Assembly (NCBI RefSeq): GCF_000759345.1
Contig: NZ_JPZL01000002.1
Location: 806,001 to 870,000, forward strand
Source of the DNA: Litchfieldella xinjiangensis
GTDB lineage: Bacteria; Pseudomonadota; Gammaproteobacteria; Pseudomonadales; Halomonadaceae
DNA: 64,000 bases
Direction: 5' to 3'
Shown: one piece after another, positions 35,620 through 44,139 of the stretch
Layout: each line of letters starts with the position of its first letter
How positions within the stretch are numbered: the first letter of the stretch is position 1
Translations under genes and position numbers: made by a program
The notes under the pieces: model-generated
Databases searched by the model: none
What the model was told of the DNA's origin: nothing
Seen by the model: only the letters and a program-made list of their open reading frames with translations

Positions 35620-36060
35620 TCAGCGGCGTCGCTTCTGCAGCTTATAAAGCTCACGTATCAACGATCTGCAGCCTTTCCAGCAGCGTTCAACCGCGGGCTC
35701 GATCGGGTCAGGCAGGGGATGGGTATATAGCGTGGCCAAAGCCTGCATCAATACGCGCTCCTGTTCGAGCAATTCGTTGATCAGTACTTGGCTATCGTTG
35801 CCGACGAAGCTCTTGAGGCGGCTCCACAACCACAGGTAGTCGTCGCGTTCGACATCGGCATCGCGGGGGAGCAGGTGGAGGTGCTTCTTGGCCAGCTCCT
35901 GCAACTCATGCATGGATTCGCTGCGCGCTTCATAGTGCGGCTTCAAGGCTTCACGCAGAGAAGGGCGCAGGCGTTCGAGATTGTCCTGAAAATAATCGAG
36001 ACTGTCGGCCAGCGCTTCCAGGACGCTGTCCATCGCCACCTGGCGATTATCAAGAAACAT
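35620..36060 (-). CDS. hypothetical helical protein
   Basis: 146 residues with a strong GGAGGTGA site. It is almost entirely predicted helix with heptad-like leucines, and there is no signal peptide or membrane segment. A compact four-helix bundle is plausible. I do not recognise the family. It is transcribed on the - strand, and lies between the SanA-like gene (converging) and rimK (upstream, same strand). Confidence 0.7.
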   Translation of the reverse strand: MFLDNRQVAMDSVLEALADSLDYFQDNLERLRPSLREALKPHYEARSESMHELQELAKKHLHLLPRDADVERDDYLWLWSRLKSFVGNDSQVLINELLEQERVLMQALATLYTHPLPDPIEPAVERCWKGCRSLIRELYKLQKRRR

Positions 36061-36091
36061 GAGCGGTCACCTCCTCCGGTGACGCTGATTG

Positions 36092-36124
36092 TGCGGGGGA
36101 GAACACTGTTTTGCTACCCCCGCA
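36092..36124. other. 8-bp inverted repeat downstream of rimK
   Basis: TGCGGGGG and CCCCCGCA enclose a 17-base loop, about 46 bp past the rimK stop and before the hypothetical gene on the same strand. There is no T-run. It may be a weak terminator for rimK. Confidence 0.3.
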
Positions 36125-36170
36125 AGCAATTAATTTATAGATTCTCCGGTTTCGGCCGCTTTTCGACGAA

Positions 36171-37079
36171 TTAACCGTTGGGTTTGGGCGGCGCCTTGCG
36201 TGGAGTCACGGCATTTTTCTCGATGTGGTCGATGATCAATCCCGCGATGTCCTTGCCGGTGGAGGTCTCGATGCCTTGTAGCCCCGGCGAGGAATTGACC
36301 TCCATGATCACCGGGCCGTGGTTGGAGCGCAGCAGGTCGACACCCGCCACACGCAACCCCATGGCCTTGGCCGCTCTGATTGCCGTAGAGCGCTCCTCCG
36401 GCGTGATGCGAATGACGCTGGCGCTTCCCCCACGGTGGAGATTGGAGCGAAACTCCCCCTCGGCGGCCTGGCGCTTCATGGAGGCGACCACCTTGTCACC
36501 GATCACGAAGCAGCGGATATCGGCGCCCTTGGCCTCCTTGATGTATTCCTGAACCATGATGTTGGCTTTCATGCCCATGAAAGCCTGGATCACACTCTCG
36601 GCGGCCTGGTTGGTTTCCGCCAGCACCACGCCGATGCCTTGCGTACCCTCGAGCAGCTTGATGACCAGTGGCGCGCCCTTGACCATGGTGATCAGATCGG
36701 GAATATCGTCCGGCGAGTGGGCAAAGCCGGTAATGGGCAGCCCCAAGCCCTTACGCGAAAGTAGCTGAAGCGAACGCAGCTTGTCCCGCGAGCGGGTGAT
36801 CGCTACCGAGTCGTTGAGGACGTAGGTGCGCATCATTTCAAACTGACGCAACACGGCACAGCCATAGAACGTCACAGACGAACCGATCCGCGGTATGACC
36901 GCATCGAACGGCTCCAGCTCAGCGCCTTTGTAGTGGATCGAGGGCCGGTGCGAGGCAATGTTCATATAACAGCGCAGCGTATCCACGACACGAATGGTAT
37001 GCCCACGGGCTTCCGCAGCTTCGATCAGGCGCCGGGTAGAGTACAGGTTGCGGTTACGCGAAAGCAGGGCGATATGCAT
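36171..37079 (-). CDS. rimK: RimK-family alpha-L-glutamate ligase
   Basis: 302 residues from ATG 37079 (GGAGA upstream, product begins [14 protein letters not shown] as RimK does); a longer frame to 37190 is rejected. The ATP-grasp fold shows [78 protein letters not shown]. RimK adds glutamates to the C-terminus of ribosomal protein S6. It follows rimB by 52 bp and is probably co-transcribed. Confidence 0.93.
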   Translation of the reverse strand: MHIALLSRNRNLYSTRRLIEAAEARGHTIRVVDTLRCYMNIASHRPSIHYKGAELEPFDAVIPRIGSSVTFYGCAVLRQFEMMRTYVLNDSVAITRSRDKLRSLQLLSRKGLGLPITGFAHSPDDIPDLITMVKGAPLVIKLLEGTQGIGVVLAETNQAAESVIQAFMGMKANIMVQEYIKEAKGADIRCFVIGDKVVASMKRQAAEGEFRSNLHRGGSASVIRITPEERSTAIRAAKAMGLRVAGVDLLRSNHGPVIMEVNSSPGLQGIETSTGKDIAGLIIDHIEKNAVTPRKAPPKPNG

Positions 37080-37131
37080 GTGATTCTCCGTTTCGAAGCG
37101 AAAGCGGCTAGAAGATGTCAGGCGGTTCAGC

Positions 37132-37569
37132 TCAGGGCTCGCCGTGCAGGAAAGCGGTGCCGGGTGCCACCAGCAGGCGGCGCATGGCACGTCGGCCGAG
37201 CAGCATCGGATGCCGCATGTCCCGTCGATCAGTCAAGGTGAGTTCTACCGGGAATTCCAGTTCGCCGAGCTGCATCGGGGTGCGTATGACATAGCGCCAC
37301 TCGCTGTGCCCGTTGGAGCTCGTCACCCGGCGACGGTCATGTAAGTGCAATTTCATGGGATGACCCGGGCTGTGCGGGCCGCCACTGCGCGTCAGGAAGC
37401 TGACCCACATGTGGCCATCCTCCTCGAAGGACTCGATCTCCTCGGCATGCAGGGCGGAGGTCCTGGCGCCGGTATCGATCTTGCAGCACAGCGACAGGTG
37501 CAACTCGGGTAGCGTAACCATTTCCCGGCGTCCGACGATGGCTTTGGCCTGATAGGGAAGTGCTTTCAT
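37132..37569 (-). CDS. rimB: RimB-like aspartyl protease (ATP-dependent zinc protease family)
   Basis: 145 residues. It begins [14 protein letters not shown] and carries the retropepsin-like [11 protein letters not shown] motif (Asp32), then [11 protein letters not shown] and the C-terminal [16 protein letters not shown]. In Pseudomonas, RimB binds RimK and regulates S6 glutamylation. The direct linkage to rimK supports this. Many databases call the family putative ATP-dependent zinc protease. Confidence 0.85.
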   Translation of the reverse strand: MKALPYQAKAIVGRREMVTLPELHLSLCCKIDTGARTSALHAEEIESFEEDGHMWVSFLTRSGGPHSPGHPMKLHLHDRRRVTSSNGHSEWRYVIRTPMQLGELEFPVELTLTDRRDMRHPMLLGRRAMRRLLVAPGTAFLHGEP

Positions 37570-37605
37570 GCGTTGCCCTTCTGGTGATTCACGGTACAGG
37601 ATGCA

Positions 37606-38637
37606 TCAAGCCTGATGCAGGGCTGCCAGACGTTGACCGATGGCCGAATCCGCCGGTGCCTCGCGCAAGCTCATGAGCACGGGGAGGCGCAGACGCGGAA
37701 TCAAGGCGAGATCGCGCACGAGGGCCAGGAAATCTGCTCCGGGATGCTCGGCGAGGCGCTGGAGAAAGCGGGGCAGGCGCTCGGCATCTTCCAGATGCTC
37801 CCAGCCGCGTGCCGCCATCGCCGCCAGCAGATCCGGCCCGCTGGCATGGGTGTCCGCGAGCAGCGCATCGTACCACTTCAGCGTCGTGTCGCTGACGCTG
37901 GTCCCTACAGCACGGACGCAGGCGCAAAGGGTCTCGACATCGCCATGTTGCGCTGCCGCCTCGCCGCGGGCACGTAAGGCGATGACCAGCGACTCGTCGA
38001 GAGGCTCATGTTCAAGACAGTAGCATAGTGTACGCACCACATCCGACGGCAGCGCGTCCAGGCGATCGGCAAGCTGACGGGACTGTTCGGTGTCCTGACG
38101 AATGACGTAATCGGCCATGCCTTGTAGCCCCAGCGCTTGCCAATGGGCTTCATCCTGCTGTCCCTGAAGGTAAGCTTCCACCAGTTCGAGATGCTGGCTT
38201 GCGGGGCGATCAAAGGCACGCGTTGCCCTGGCGTGCAGCATCGCGCGAAAGGGCAGGCTGGGCTCAAAGCTGAGTGGATTCCCTTCCATCAGGTTTTCCG
38301 CTGCGCCGTCCTCGGCTTGGTTCTGACGTTCGACTATGCGGCCCAAGGTTTCGAGCAGTCGCTGTACGAACGCATCGCGAGGCGCAGGCATCAGATGGCC
38401 TTGTTCGTCTAGCGGCATGGCCAGGAACCAGATGATCGGTTCCGGACTGTCCCCCAGCGTGAAAACGCATGCCATGCGGGCCTGCGACCGCCAGGGTTGC
38501 GGCCAAGGCAGCGTACCGTTCTCGAAGGCCGCCAATGTATCCAGCCCGAAGGGCGTGACTCGGCGCCCCATATGGAACAGGCGAAGCTGCGCGCCACTGC
38601 GCAGGAAAAAATCGTGAACGGTGTGGATCGGCTGCAT
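37606..38637 (-). CDS. DUF3549 family protein
   Basis: 343 residues from ATG 38637, where the conserved N-terminus MQPIHTVHDFFLRSGAQLRLF starts; the frame is open further upstream to 38793 but that part is low in conserved character. It is all helical after residue 80, with no signal peptide. DUF3549 proteins occur in Pseudomonas, Halomonas and relatives near rimK/B-like genes; the function is not known to me. The ribosome site is weak (GGAATGA). Confidence 0.75.
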   Translation of the reverse strand: MQPIHTVHDFFLRSGAQLRLFHMGRRVTPFGLDTLAAFENGTLPWPQPWRSQARMACVFTLGDSPEPIIWFLAMPLDEQGHLMPAPRDAFVQRLLETLGRIVERQNQAEDGAAENLMEGNPLSFEPSLPFRAMLHARATRAFDRPASQHLELVEAYLQGQQDEAHWQALGLQGMADYVIRQDTEQSRQLADRLDALPSDVVRTLCYCLEHEPLDESLVIALRARGEAAAQHGDVETLCACVRAVGTSVSDTTLKWYDALLADTHASGPDLLAAMAARGWEHLEDAERLPRFLQRLAEHPGADFLALVRDLALIPRLRLPVLMSLREAPADSAIGQRLAALHQA

Positions 38638-38774
38638 ATCGTCATTCCGGCGTTGAACCGCGCACTGTACCGCGGGGCCGGCTACCTTGTCAGTAGCGGG
38701 CAAGGCCGCCTGATCGAACTGGTCAGTTTTTGATCGATTCTCTGAAGCTGACGTCCCGTCACGCGGTGCGTGTG

Positions 38775-38828
38775 TTTTCCACGGGTTATCCACAGCCTCG
38801 CTCAGGGTTTCTGTGAATCCGTGGATAG
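38775..38828. promoter_or_regulatory. cluster of three DnaA-box-like sequences
   Basis: A perfect TTATCCACA (38786-38794) is flanked by TTTTCCACG (38775-38783, seven of nine) and, inverted, CGTGGATAG (38820-38828, seven of nine). They lie in the 292-bp gap between the DUF3549 gene and the ABC transporter. A single perfect 9-mer can occur by chance; three in 54 bp is less likely. No AT-rich unwinding element or dnaA/dnaN genes are near, so this is not oriC. Confidence 0.4.
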
Positions 38829-38858
38829 CAGCGGGGCTTCGTCGTTCTCTCTGCGGCT

Positions 38859-38904
38859 TTCACCCGATTAATCAATAGCCTACTATGCGATCTTTTTGAT
38901 CGCA
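38859..38904 (+). promoter_or_regulatory. candidate promoter and operator of the amino-acid ABC operon
   Basis: TTCACC (38859-38864), 16-bp spacer, TACTAT (38881-38886), then an inverted repeat TGCGATC-TTTTT-GATCGCA (38886-38904) over the expected start of transcription. The binding-protein gene starts at 38930. The repeat could be a repressor site; its regulator is unknown. Confidence 0.4.
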
Positions 38905-38929
38905 GCGACAGATGACTCAGGAGATCACT

Positions 38930-39676
38930 ATGCTACGTACCATTGCGCTTGCCCTGGCCCTGGCAGGACTGGGGACAGCCCAGGCACAAGAAACCCCCTT
39001 GAGGGTCGGCATGTCGGGAGGATACTTCCCCTTCACTTTCGTCAAACAGGACGAGTTGCAGGGCTTCGAAGTGGATGTGATGGAGGCCGTTGGCAAGACT
39101 CTGGATATCGAAGTGACATTCGTAACCGCCAATTTCTCCGGCCTGTTCGGTATGTTGGGGTCCGGCCGCATCGATACCATTGCCAACCAGATCACCATCA
39201 CCGAAGCGCGTCAGCAACAATATGCCTTCACCGAGCCCTACGTTTATGACGGGGCTCAGGTGGTGGTCAGGCAGGGCAATGAATCGATCGAGGGGGTCGA
39301 GGATCTGCGAGGCAAGTCGGTGGCCGTCAACCTGGGCTCCAATTACGAGCAGCTGTTACGTGAGCTTCCCTACGCCGACGAAATCGATATCCGGACCTAC
39401 GAGAGCAATATCGAGCAGGACACGGCCCTGGGCCGGGTGGACGCCTTCGTGATGGATCGTGTCAGTGCCAGCCAGGTGATCCAGGAGACGCCGTTGCCGC
39501 TTGCCCTCGCGGGCCAACCGTTCTCCGAGATTCGCAATGCGCTGCCGTTCCGTGATACCGAGGAAGGCCGGGAACTGCGTGATCGTGTCGACAATGCCCT
39601 GGAAACGCTGCGTGAAGACGGCACCCTGACGAGTATTTCCGAGCGCTGGTTCGGCACCGATATCACGCGTCCCTAA
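38930..39676 (+). CDS. ABC transporter substrate-binding protein, cystine/polar amino-acid type
   Basis: 248 residues from ATG 38930 (AGGAG six bases upstream). A signal peptide is at residues 1-19 (ALALAGLGTAQA). SBP family 3: GFEVDVMEAVGKTL, IDTIANQITITEARQQQYAFTEPYV, VAVNLGSNYEQLL, DAFVMDRVSA and the ending SERWFGTDITRP. The overall pattern resembles the cystine-binding protein TcyJ/FliY. It is the first gene of a compact operon with permease and ATPase. Substrate is by analogy only. Confidence 0.85.
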   Translation: MLRTIALALALAGLGTAQAQETPLRVGMSGGYFPFTFVKQDELQGFEVDVMEAVGKTLDIEVTFVTANFSGLFGMLGSGRIDTIANQITITEARQQQYAFTEPYVYDGAQVVVRQGNESIEGVEDLRGKSVAVNLGSNYEQLLRELPYADEIDIRTYESNIEQDTALGRVDAFVMDRVSASQVIQETPLPLALAGQPFSEIRNALPFRDTEEGRELRDRVDNALETLREDGTLTSISERWFGTDITRP

Positions 39677-39690
39677 GGCAGGAGATCCCC

Positions 39691-40365
39691 ATGCGAGAGC
39701 TAGATTTCGGGTATATGCTCGAGCTGTTCCCGATCCTGCTCAGATACCTGCCGTTGACACTGGAAATGGCCGGGGCCGGTATGGTGCTTGCCCTGGTACT
39801 GGCCTGTCTGCTGGCGGTCATCCGTGTGCTCAAGCTGCCTGGCCTCAATGCCCTGACCCTGCTGTTCATCTCGTTCTTCCGGGGAACACCGCTGTTGGTC
39901 CAGCTATTCCTGTTCTATTACGGGTTGCCCCAGCTACTGGCCTTTCTCACCCAGATCAATGGCGTCACGGCAACGATCATGGGGCTGACCCTGCACTTCT
40001 CGGCCTACATGGCCGAATCCATACGGGCGGCCATCGTCGGGGTCGACCGCAGTCAGACAGAGGCTGCGCTCTCGATCGGCATGACCAATGCTCAGCTGAT
40101 GCGCCGTATCGTGCTGCCTCAGGCCACTCGTATCGCCGTGCCAACGTTGATGAATTACTTCATCGATATGATCAAGGCGACGTCGCTGGCCTTTACCCTG
40201 GGCGTCACCGAGCTGATGGGCGCCACGCAGAAGGAAGCGGCAGGCAGCTTCCTTTATTTTGAAGCGTTCATCACAGTGGCCATTCTTTACTGGGGGATTG
40301 TCGAGCTGCTGGCATGGGCTCAGCGACGACTCGAATCACGGCTCGGGGAGGCCTACCGGAGATGA
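39691..40365 (+). CDS. amino-acid ABC transporter permease (HisM/TcyL family)
   Basis: 224 residues with about five membrane segments. The EAA-type loop reads [40 protein letters not shown] is typical of polar amino-acid permeases. Only one permease gene is present, so it probably forms a homodimer. Its stop overlaps the ATPase start by four bases. Confidence 0.93.
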   Translation: MRELDFGYMLELFPILLRYLPLTLEMAGAGMVLALVLACLLAVIRVLKLPGLNALTLLFISFFRGTPLLVQLFLFYYGLPQLLAFLTQINGVTATIMGLTLHFSAYMAESIRAAIVGVDRSQTEAALSIGMTNAQLMRRIVLPQATRIAVPTLMNYFIDMIKATSLAFTLGVTELMGATQKEAAGSFLYFEAFITVAILYWGIVELLAWAQRRLESRLGEAYRR

Positions 40366-41180
40366 TCGAGCTTGAAGGATTGATCAAGCGGTTTGGCGAT
40401 ACCACGGTGCTCGACGGCATCGATCTGGAAATTCAGGAGGGCGAGATCATCGTCGTCATCGGTCCATCGGGAACCGGCAAGTCGACGCTTCTGCGCTGCA
40501 TGAATTTTCTCGAGCGCCCCGATGCCGGTCGCTTGCGAATTGGGGATCTGGATCTCGACGTGACGCGCGCACGCAAGGCCGAAATTCTCGCACTCCGGCG
40601 CCGCACCGCATTCGTATTCCAGAATTATGCCTTGTTCGCCAACAAGACGGCTCTGGAGAACATTGCCGAAGGTTTGATCGTCGTCAATCGCTGGCCGCGT
40701 GCCAAGGCGCATTCCCGCGCCCACGAGATTCTCGAGCGGATCGGCCTGGCTGAAAAGGCCAACGCCTATCCGGCTTCCCTCTCGGGTGGGCAGCAACAAC
40801 GCATTGGTATCGGGCGCGCCATGGCCGCTCAGGCCGACGTGATCCTGTTCGATGAACCCACCTCGTCCCTCGATCCCGAGTGGGTCGAGGAAGTGCTCGG
40901 CCTGATGAAACAGTTGGCGCGAGAGCGTCAGACCATGCTGGTGGTCACGCATGAAATGGGCTTCGCGCGCGATGTTGCCGATCGTGTGATCTTCATGGAT
41001 GGCGGGCGTATCGTCGAGCAGGATGTGCCTTCGCGGCTTTTCACCCAACCGCGTGACGAACGAACGCGTGACTTCCTTCGCAAGGTTCTCGCCAATCAGG
41101 CAGCCAGCCTGGGGCCCGAGGGTAGCCATTCGCGAGGAGAGCCGGATAATGGCCAGGATTCGATAAAGGAGACCCCATGA
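40362..41180 (+). CDS. amino-acid ABC transporter ATP-binding protein (GlnQ/TcyN family)
   Basis: 272 residues from the ATG overlapping the permease stop (ATGA at 40362). Walker [12 protein letters not shown], signature [16 protein letters not shown], Walker [16 protein letters not shown] and switch His in [15 protein letters not shown], with the family feature [18 protein letters not shown]. The C-terminal 30 residues are polar and variable. It powers uptake by the preceding permease and binding protein. Confidence 0.95.
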   Translation: MIELEGLIKRFGDTTVLDGIDLEIQEGEIIVVIGPSGTGKSTLLRCMNFLERPDAGRLRIGDLDLDVTRARKAEILALRRRTAFVFQNYALFANKTALENIAEGLIVVNRWPRAKAHSRAHEILERIGLAEKANAYPASLSGGQQQRIGIGRAMAAQADVILFDEPTSSLDPEWVEEVLGLMKQLARERQTMLVVTHEMGFARDVADRVIFMDGGRIVEQDVPSRLFTQPRDERTRDFLRKVLANQAASLGPEGSHSRGEPDNGQDSIKETP

Positions 41181-41512
41181 GCGTACACCAGGAACTCGAC
41201 GAGGCTCTTCGCCGCCTCGAGGCCACCATGAAGGCCTCCAATCTCTGGCAAATGTCCCAGCCTTCAGCCGAGGCCTTTGACAGCCAGCAACCCTTTTGTG
41301 TGGATACCATGGCATTGCCGCAGTGGCTGCGGTTCGTATTCATCGCTCGTCTCGATGCCCTGGTCGAGGCACGTGGTCCGCTACCCACAAGCTGTGACGT
41401 CGCGCCCGCTGCGGACATGTACCTCAAGCAGTCCGATGCGCGTCCGAGCGAGCGCCTGCTCCTCGTCAAGGCGATCGAGGAAGTCGATCGTGTCATTACC
41501 GAAAACGAGTAG
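41177..41512 (+). CDS. YqcC family protein
   Basis: 111 residues starting within the ATPase stop (ATGA at 41177). YqcC features: a helical protein with [34 protein letters not shown] and [17 protein letters not shown]. YqcC-family proteins are small helical proteins of unknown role, often next to truC in enterics; truC is not seen here. Confidence 0.85.
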   Translation: MSVHQELDEALRRLEATMKASNLWQMSQPSAEAFDSQQPFCVDTMALPQWLRFVFIARLDALVEARGPLPTSCDVAPAADMYLKQSDARPSERLLLVKAIEEVDRVITENE

Positions 41513-41520
41513 TTCCCTGC

Positions 41521-42021
41521 ATGGCGTATTATTTTGCCTATGGCAGCAACATGAACCCGGCGCGGGTCGCAGCCCGAATCGGTGCCACACGGGCTGTCCT
41601 GGCAGGGCGGCTCGATAACCACGAATTGCGTTTCGACAAGGCCTCAAGCGTACCGGGCATTGCTCATGCCAATGTCGCAGCAAGATCGGGCATTCACGTC
41701 GAAGGGGCGCTCTACGAGCTTGAATCTCCCGATCAAATCCAGCTCATGGATCCCTTCGAGGGGGTTCCTCACCACTATTTTCGCCAGCAGCACCCCATTC
41801 TTACCGAACGGGGCGTCATCGAGGCCTGGGTCTATATTGCGCACCCCGGTCAGACCCGGGCGGCACTCAGGCCGGCCCGCGAATACCTGGAGCATCTTCT
41901 GGCCGGCAAGGCGTTCCTCTCCGATGAGTACTACACGCGCTTGGCAGCGGTTGACGCTGTGGAGGGTTTGGAGGACACCCTTTTGACGATGCTTGGCCTG
42001 TCACGCCACTCCCCCCGCTAG
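41521..42021 (+). CDS. gamma-glutamylcyclotransferase family protein
   Basis: 166 residues with the substrate-binding signature YYFAYGSNMN at the N-terminus and the fold's conserved G-x-LYEL followed by MDPFEGVPHHYFRQQ. The catalytic acid is expected in the MDPFEGV region. Family members convert gamma-glutamyl amines or glutathione derivatives to 5-oxoproline. It is nine bp from yqcC and probably co-transcribed. Confidence 0.85.
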   Translation: MAYYFAYGSNMNPARVAARIGATRAVLAGRLDNHELRFDKASSVPGIAHANVAARSGIHVEGALYELESPDQIQLMDPFEGVPHHYFRQQHPILTERGVIEAWVYIAHPGQTRAALRPAREYLEHLLAGKAFLSDEYYTRLAAVDAVEGLEDTLLTMLGLSRHSPR

Positions 42022-42036
42022 CCCCCGCACAACGAC

Positions 42037-42060
42037 GTCGCCCGCCGGGAGGCGGGCGAC
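42037..42060. terminator. 10-bp hairpin between converging genes
   Basis: GTCGCCCGCC, GGGA, GGCGGGCGAC, followed by ATTTC on the + strand. It lies 16 bp past the cyclotransferase stop and 41 bp from the end of the converging OmpW gene. The stem is strong but the T-run weak. Confidence 0.6.
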
Positions 42061-42100
42061 ATTTCAGCGATTATCGGGGACCCGCGGATCGGGGTGTCGT

Positions 42101-42742
42101 CTAGAAGCGATAGCTGATACCACCCATGACCACGATCGGATCGATGTTCACAGTGCCCAGATCGTTACCACCGAGGCTGGCGTCGGTGTCGATATCCAGA
42201 TACCAGGCCGCGGCATTGAGTGCCCAGTTGTCATTGATCAGCAGATCCACACCGATTAGGCCGGCGGCTCCCCAGGAACTGTCGAGCTCCAGCTCAGCTC
42301 CGTCAATCCCGATCTCTTCATCCGAGAAACGCGTGTAGTTGATACCGGCCCCGAGGTAGGGCTGTACGCGCGCATCGGTGCCGCCCAGGGGATAATATTG
42401 CAGGGTCAGCGTCGGCGGCAGGTGCTTGGTGGAAGCATTGATGTCTGTGCCGGCTGCATCTAGGTCTATCTCGTGCTCGAAGGGCAGGGCGGCGAGCAGT
42501 TCGACGCCCAGCTTGTCATGGAAACGATAGCCCAGGGTAAATGCCAGCCCGAGCTCATTCTTCACATCGACATCGATAGTGCCGTCAGCCAGGGAGCCGT
42601 TGCTATCCTTCGGCGCAACCTTGGCGATACCTACGCGGGTATAGATATCGCCAGCGCCATAGGCGAAGGCCTGATTCACGGTGACTAGACCGCCGGCAAT
42701 GACCCCAGCGACCAGCAGGGCGGAAAAGGAAGACTTCTTCAT
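42101..42742 (-). CDS. ompW: OmpW family outer-membrane protein, copy 1
   Basis: 213 residues. A signal peptide covers about 1-27 (VTVNQAFA). The eight-stranded OmpW barrel starts AGDIYTRVGIAKVAPKDSNG; YYPLGGTDARVQPYLGAGINYTRFSDE is the family signature, and it ends in an aromatic C-terminal Phe (GGISYRF) as barrels require. OmpW forms a narrow hydrophobic channel; in other bacteria it responds to oxygen, iron and salinity. A second paralogue lies 170 bp upstream on the same strand. Confidence 0.93.
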   Translation of the reverse strand: MKKSSFSALLVAGVIAGGLVTVNQAFAYGAGDIYTRVGIAKVAPKDSNGSLADGTIDVDVKNELGLAFTLGYRFHDKLGVELLAALPFEHEIDLDAAGTDINASTKHLPPTLTLQYYPLGGTDARVQPYLGAGINYTRFSDEEIGIDGAELELDSSWGAAGLIGVDLLINDNWALNAAAWYLDIDTDASLGGNDLGTVNIDPIVVMGGISYRF

Positions 42743-42793
42743 AGGGCGACTCCTTGTGAGAGGACACGCTGAGCGTGCGTCGAAACTACGAGG

Positions 42794-42835
42794 AGTCTAA
42801 TGGTCTTGTCGGGGGCGCTTATTGACCCAGCGCAA
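42794..42835 (-). promoter_or_regulatory. candidate FNR/Anr-type promoter of OmpW copy 1
   Basis: On the - strand TTGCG-N4-GTCAA (42835-42822) resembles an FNR/Anr box (TTGAT-N4-ATCAA, seven of ten conserved bases). TAGACT at 42799-42794 would be a -10 placing the start near 42787, which centres the box at about -41.5, the class II position for FNR activation. OmpW genes elsewhere are FNR targets. A visual match only. Confidence 0.4.
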
Positions 42836-42856
42836 GACAGATCGAGGTGTCACACG

Positions 42857-42883
42857 AAAAACGCCGGGCAATGGCCCGGCGTT
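42857..42883 (-). terminator. intrinsic terminator after OmpW copy 2
   Basis: On the - strand AACGCCGGGC, CATT, GCCCGGCGTT then TTT and C. A perfect 10-bp stem with a T-run in the direction of the genes, 30 bp past the OmpW copy 2 stop. It separates the two OmpW transcripts. Confidence 0.85.
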
Positions 42884-42912
42884 ATCTTTCTCCGTAGCTA
42901 ACGGCGAGTGGA

Positions 42913-43515
42913 TCAGAAGTGCAGCGTGACGCCACCGCCAACAGTCACCGGATCGACGTCGGCACGGCCGATCGTGCTGCCACTTTCGCGGATGTCCGAA
43001 TCGACATCGGCGTAGTTGGCGAAGCCATTGAGAGATACGTTCTTGGTGATGGCCAAGTCAATGCCGACTTGCCCGGCAGCACCGTAGGACTTCTGTAGGT
43101 CGACACCACTCGGTTCGCCTGAAAAGCGCGTGTAGTTCAGGCCGGCACCTACATAGGGCTGCACTTTAGAGTTGAGCCCACCGAGGGGATAGTAGTTGAC
43201 CATCAGGTTGACCGGCTGACGATCGAAGCCGAAGCTGTCGCTGCCCATGGCTAGATTGTGGCCGATCTTCTCGGAGCTGTTGAGCTCCACGCCGATCTTG
43301 TCGTGGACCAGATAGCCTACACCGAAGGTGAAGCCGTTCTCGTCGCTGACATCGATTTGCTCGCCACCGGCGCGACCATTGTCGCCCTCAGGATTGGATT
43401 GGGCGAAGCCGCCCCGGGCGAAGAAGTCACCGGCACCGTAGGCCATGGCCGCCTGGCTGGCGACAAGACTGGTTCCCACGATGACTGCAGCTGATACCCA
43501 CTTAGTCTTGCTCAT
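42913..43515 (-). CDS. ompW: OmpW family outer-membrane protein, copy 2
   Basis: 200 residues. A signal peptide ends near residue 25 (ASQAAMA). The mature N-terminus YGAGDFFARGGFAQSNPEGDN and the signature YYPLGGLNSKVQPYVGAGLNYTRFSG match OmpW, with a terminal Phe (GGVTLHF). It is clearly a paralogue of the neighbouring gene but diverged in surface loops. It has its own promoter and terminator, so the two pores can be expressed under different conditions. Confidence 0.93.
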   Translation of the reverse strand: MSKTKWVSAAVIVGTSLVASQAAMAYGAGDFFARGGFAQSNPEGDNGRAGGEQIDVSDENGFTFGVGYLVHDKIGVELNSSEKIGHNLAMGSDSFGFDRQPVNLMVNYYPLGGLNSKVQPYVGAGLNYTRFSGEPSGVDLQKSYGAAGQVGIDLAITKNVSLNGFANYADVDSDIRESGSTIGRADVDPVTVGGGVTLHF

Positions 43516-43568
43516 TGGTTCCTCCTTGAGGCCGGTAAATCCGGCGCGCCAATTAATTGGACAACATC

Positions 43569-43590
43569 ATTATAGGAAACAGTGTTTCCT
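43569..43590 (-). promoter_or_regulatory. promoter of OmpW copy 2 with palindromic operator
   Basis: A perfect -10 TATAAT reads on the - strand at 43574-43569. Directly upstream lies a perfect palindrome AGGAAACA-G-TGTTTCCT (43574-43590), filling the -10/-35 spacer. The -35 position (GAGACT) is poor, suggesting an activator, while the palindrome position suits a repressor. The leader would be about 47 nt. Confidence 0.6.
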
Positions 43591-43786
43591 TAGTCTCGTT
43601 ACGAAATGTAATGAATGCTGAGGATATAGTAAGCGCAGTGCAGCGCGATTCTTCTTTATAAGGTGCGACTCAAGTCTAATGCCGTTGGGGTTTGAGATGT
43701 ATAGCCTTTGTCTAAATCAAGGCTGGGCGTGGCGGGGACAGTCTGGCTACGCTTGAGGAACTGAAGCCATCGTATAAGGAAATCCT

Positions 43787-44092
43787 GTGGTGACACGTCT
43801 TCTGTATCGCTTGCCTTGGTCGCCCATGCTGGCGATGGTGCTCTCTGCGACGATGGCCGTAGGGTTGTTATGGTGGCCTGATCTGCTCACCCAGCTTTCG
43901 ATGCCGATGCGCTTCCCGTTGATTCTCTTGGGGGTATGGGCGCTGGGGGCCGGTTTCACCCAAGGCATGGGGCTCGAACCCCGCGCAAGCTGGCTGCGAT
44001 GGCTCGTCTCGGAACCGCTCAGTTGGGGGTTGCTTGTAAGCTTCGCGCTGGTCCTCGTCTGGCGTGCGCTGGTCCTTTTCCACGGGGCATAA
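43787..44092 (+). CDS. small membrane protein resembling YbgE of cyd operons
   Basis: 101 residues from GTG 43787 with AAGGA six bases upstream. Three predicted membrane segments. The pattern WWPDLL... VWALGAGFTQGMGLEPR ... PLSWGLLV resembles YbgE (WDPS... AVCAGVIHGVGFRPQ ... PLLADI), a small protein encoded with cytochrome bd oxidase. No cydAB genes are present in this window, so the relation is tentative. Confidence 0.5.
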   Translation: MVTRLLYRLPWSPMLAMVLSATMAVGLLWWPDLLTQLSMPMRFPLILLGVWALGAGFTQGMGLEPRASWLRWLVSEPLSWGLLVSFALVLVWRALVLFHGA

Positions 44093-44120
44093 AAAACGGG
44101 GCCGCCTATGGCGACCCCGT
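44091..44120 (-). terminator. intrinsic terminator after putP
   Basis: On the - strand ACGGGG-x-CGCC, loop ATA, GGCG-x-CCCCGT (one internal mismatch), then TTTTTTA. It ends the putP transcript and overlaps the end of the converging small membrane protein gene. Confidence 0.8.
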
Positions 44121-44139
44121 GGTTTGCACGCTTTGCGAA

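Noticed and set aside
38775-38828. Chromosomal origin of replication
   Set aside because: Only three DnaA-like boxes, no AT-rich unwinding repeats and no dnaA, dnaN, gidA or parAB genes nearby.
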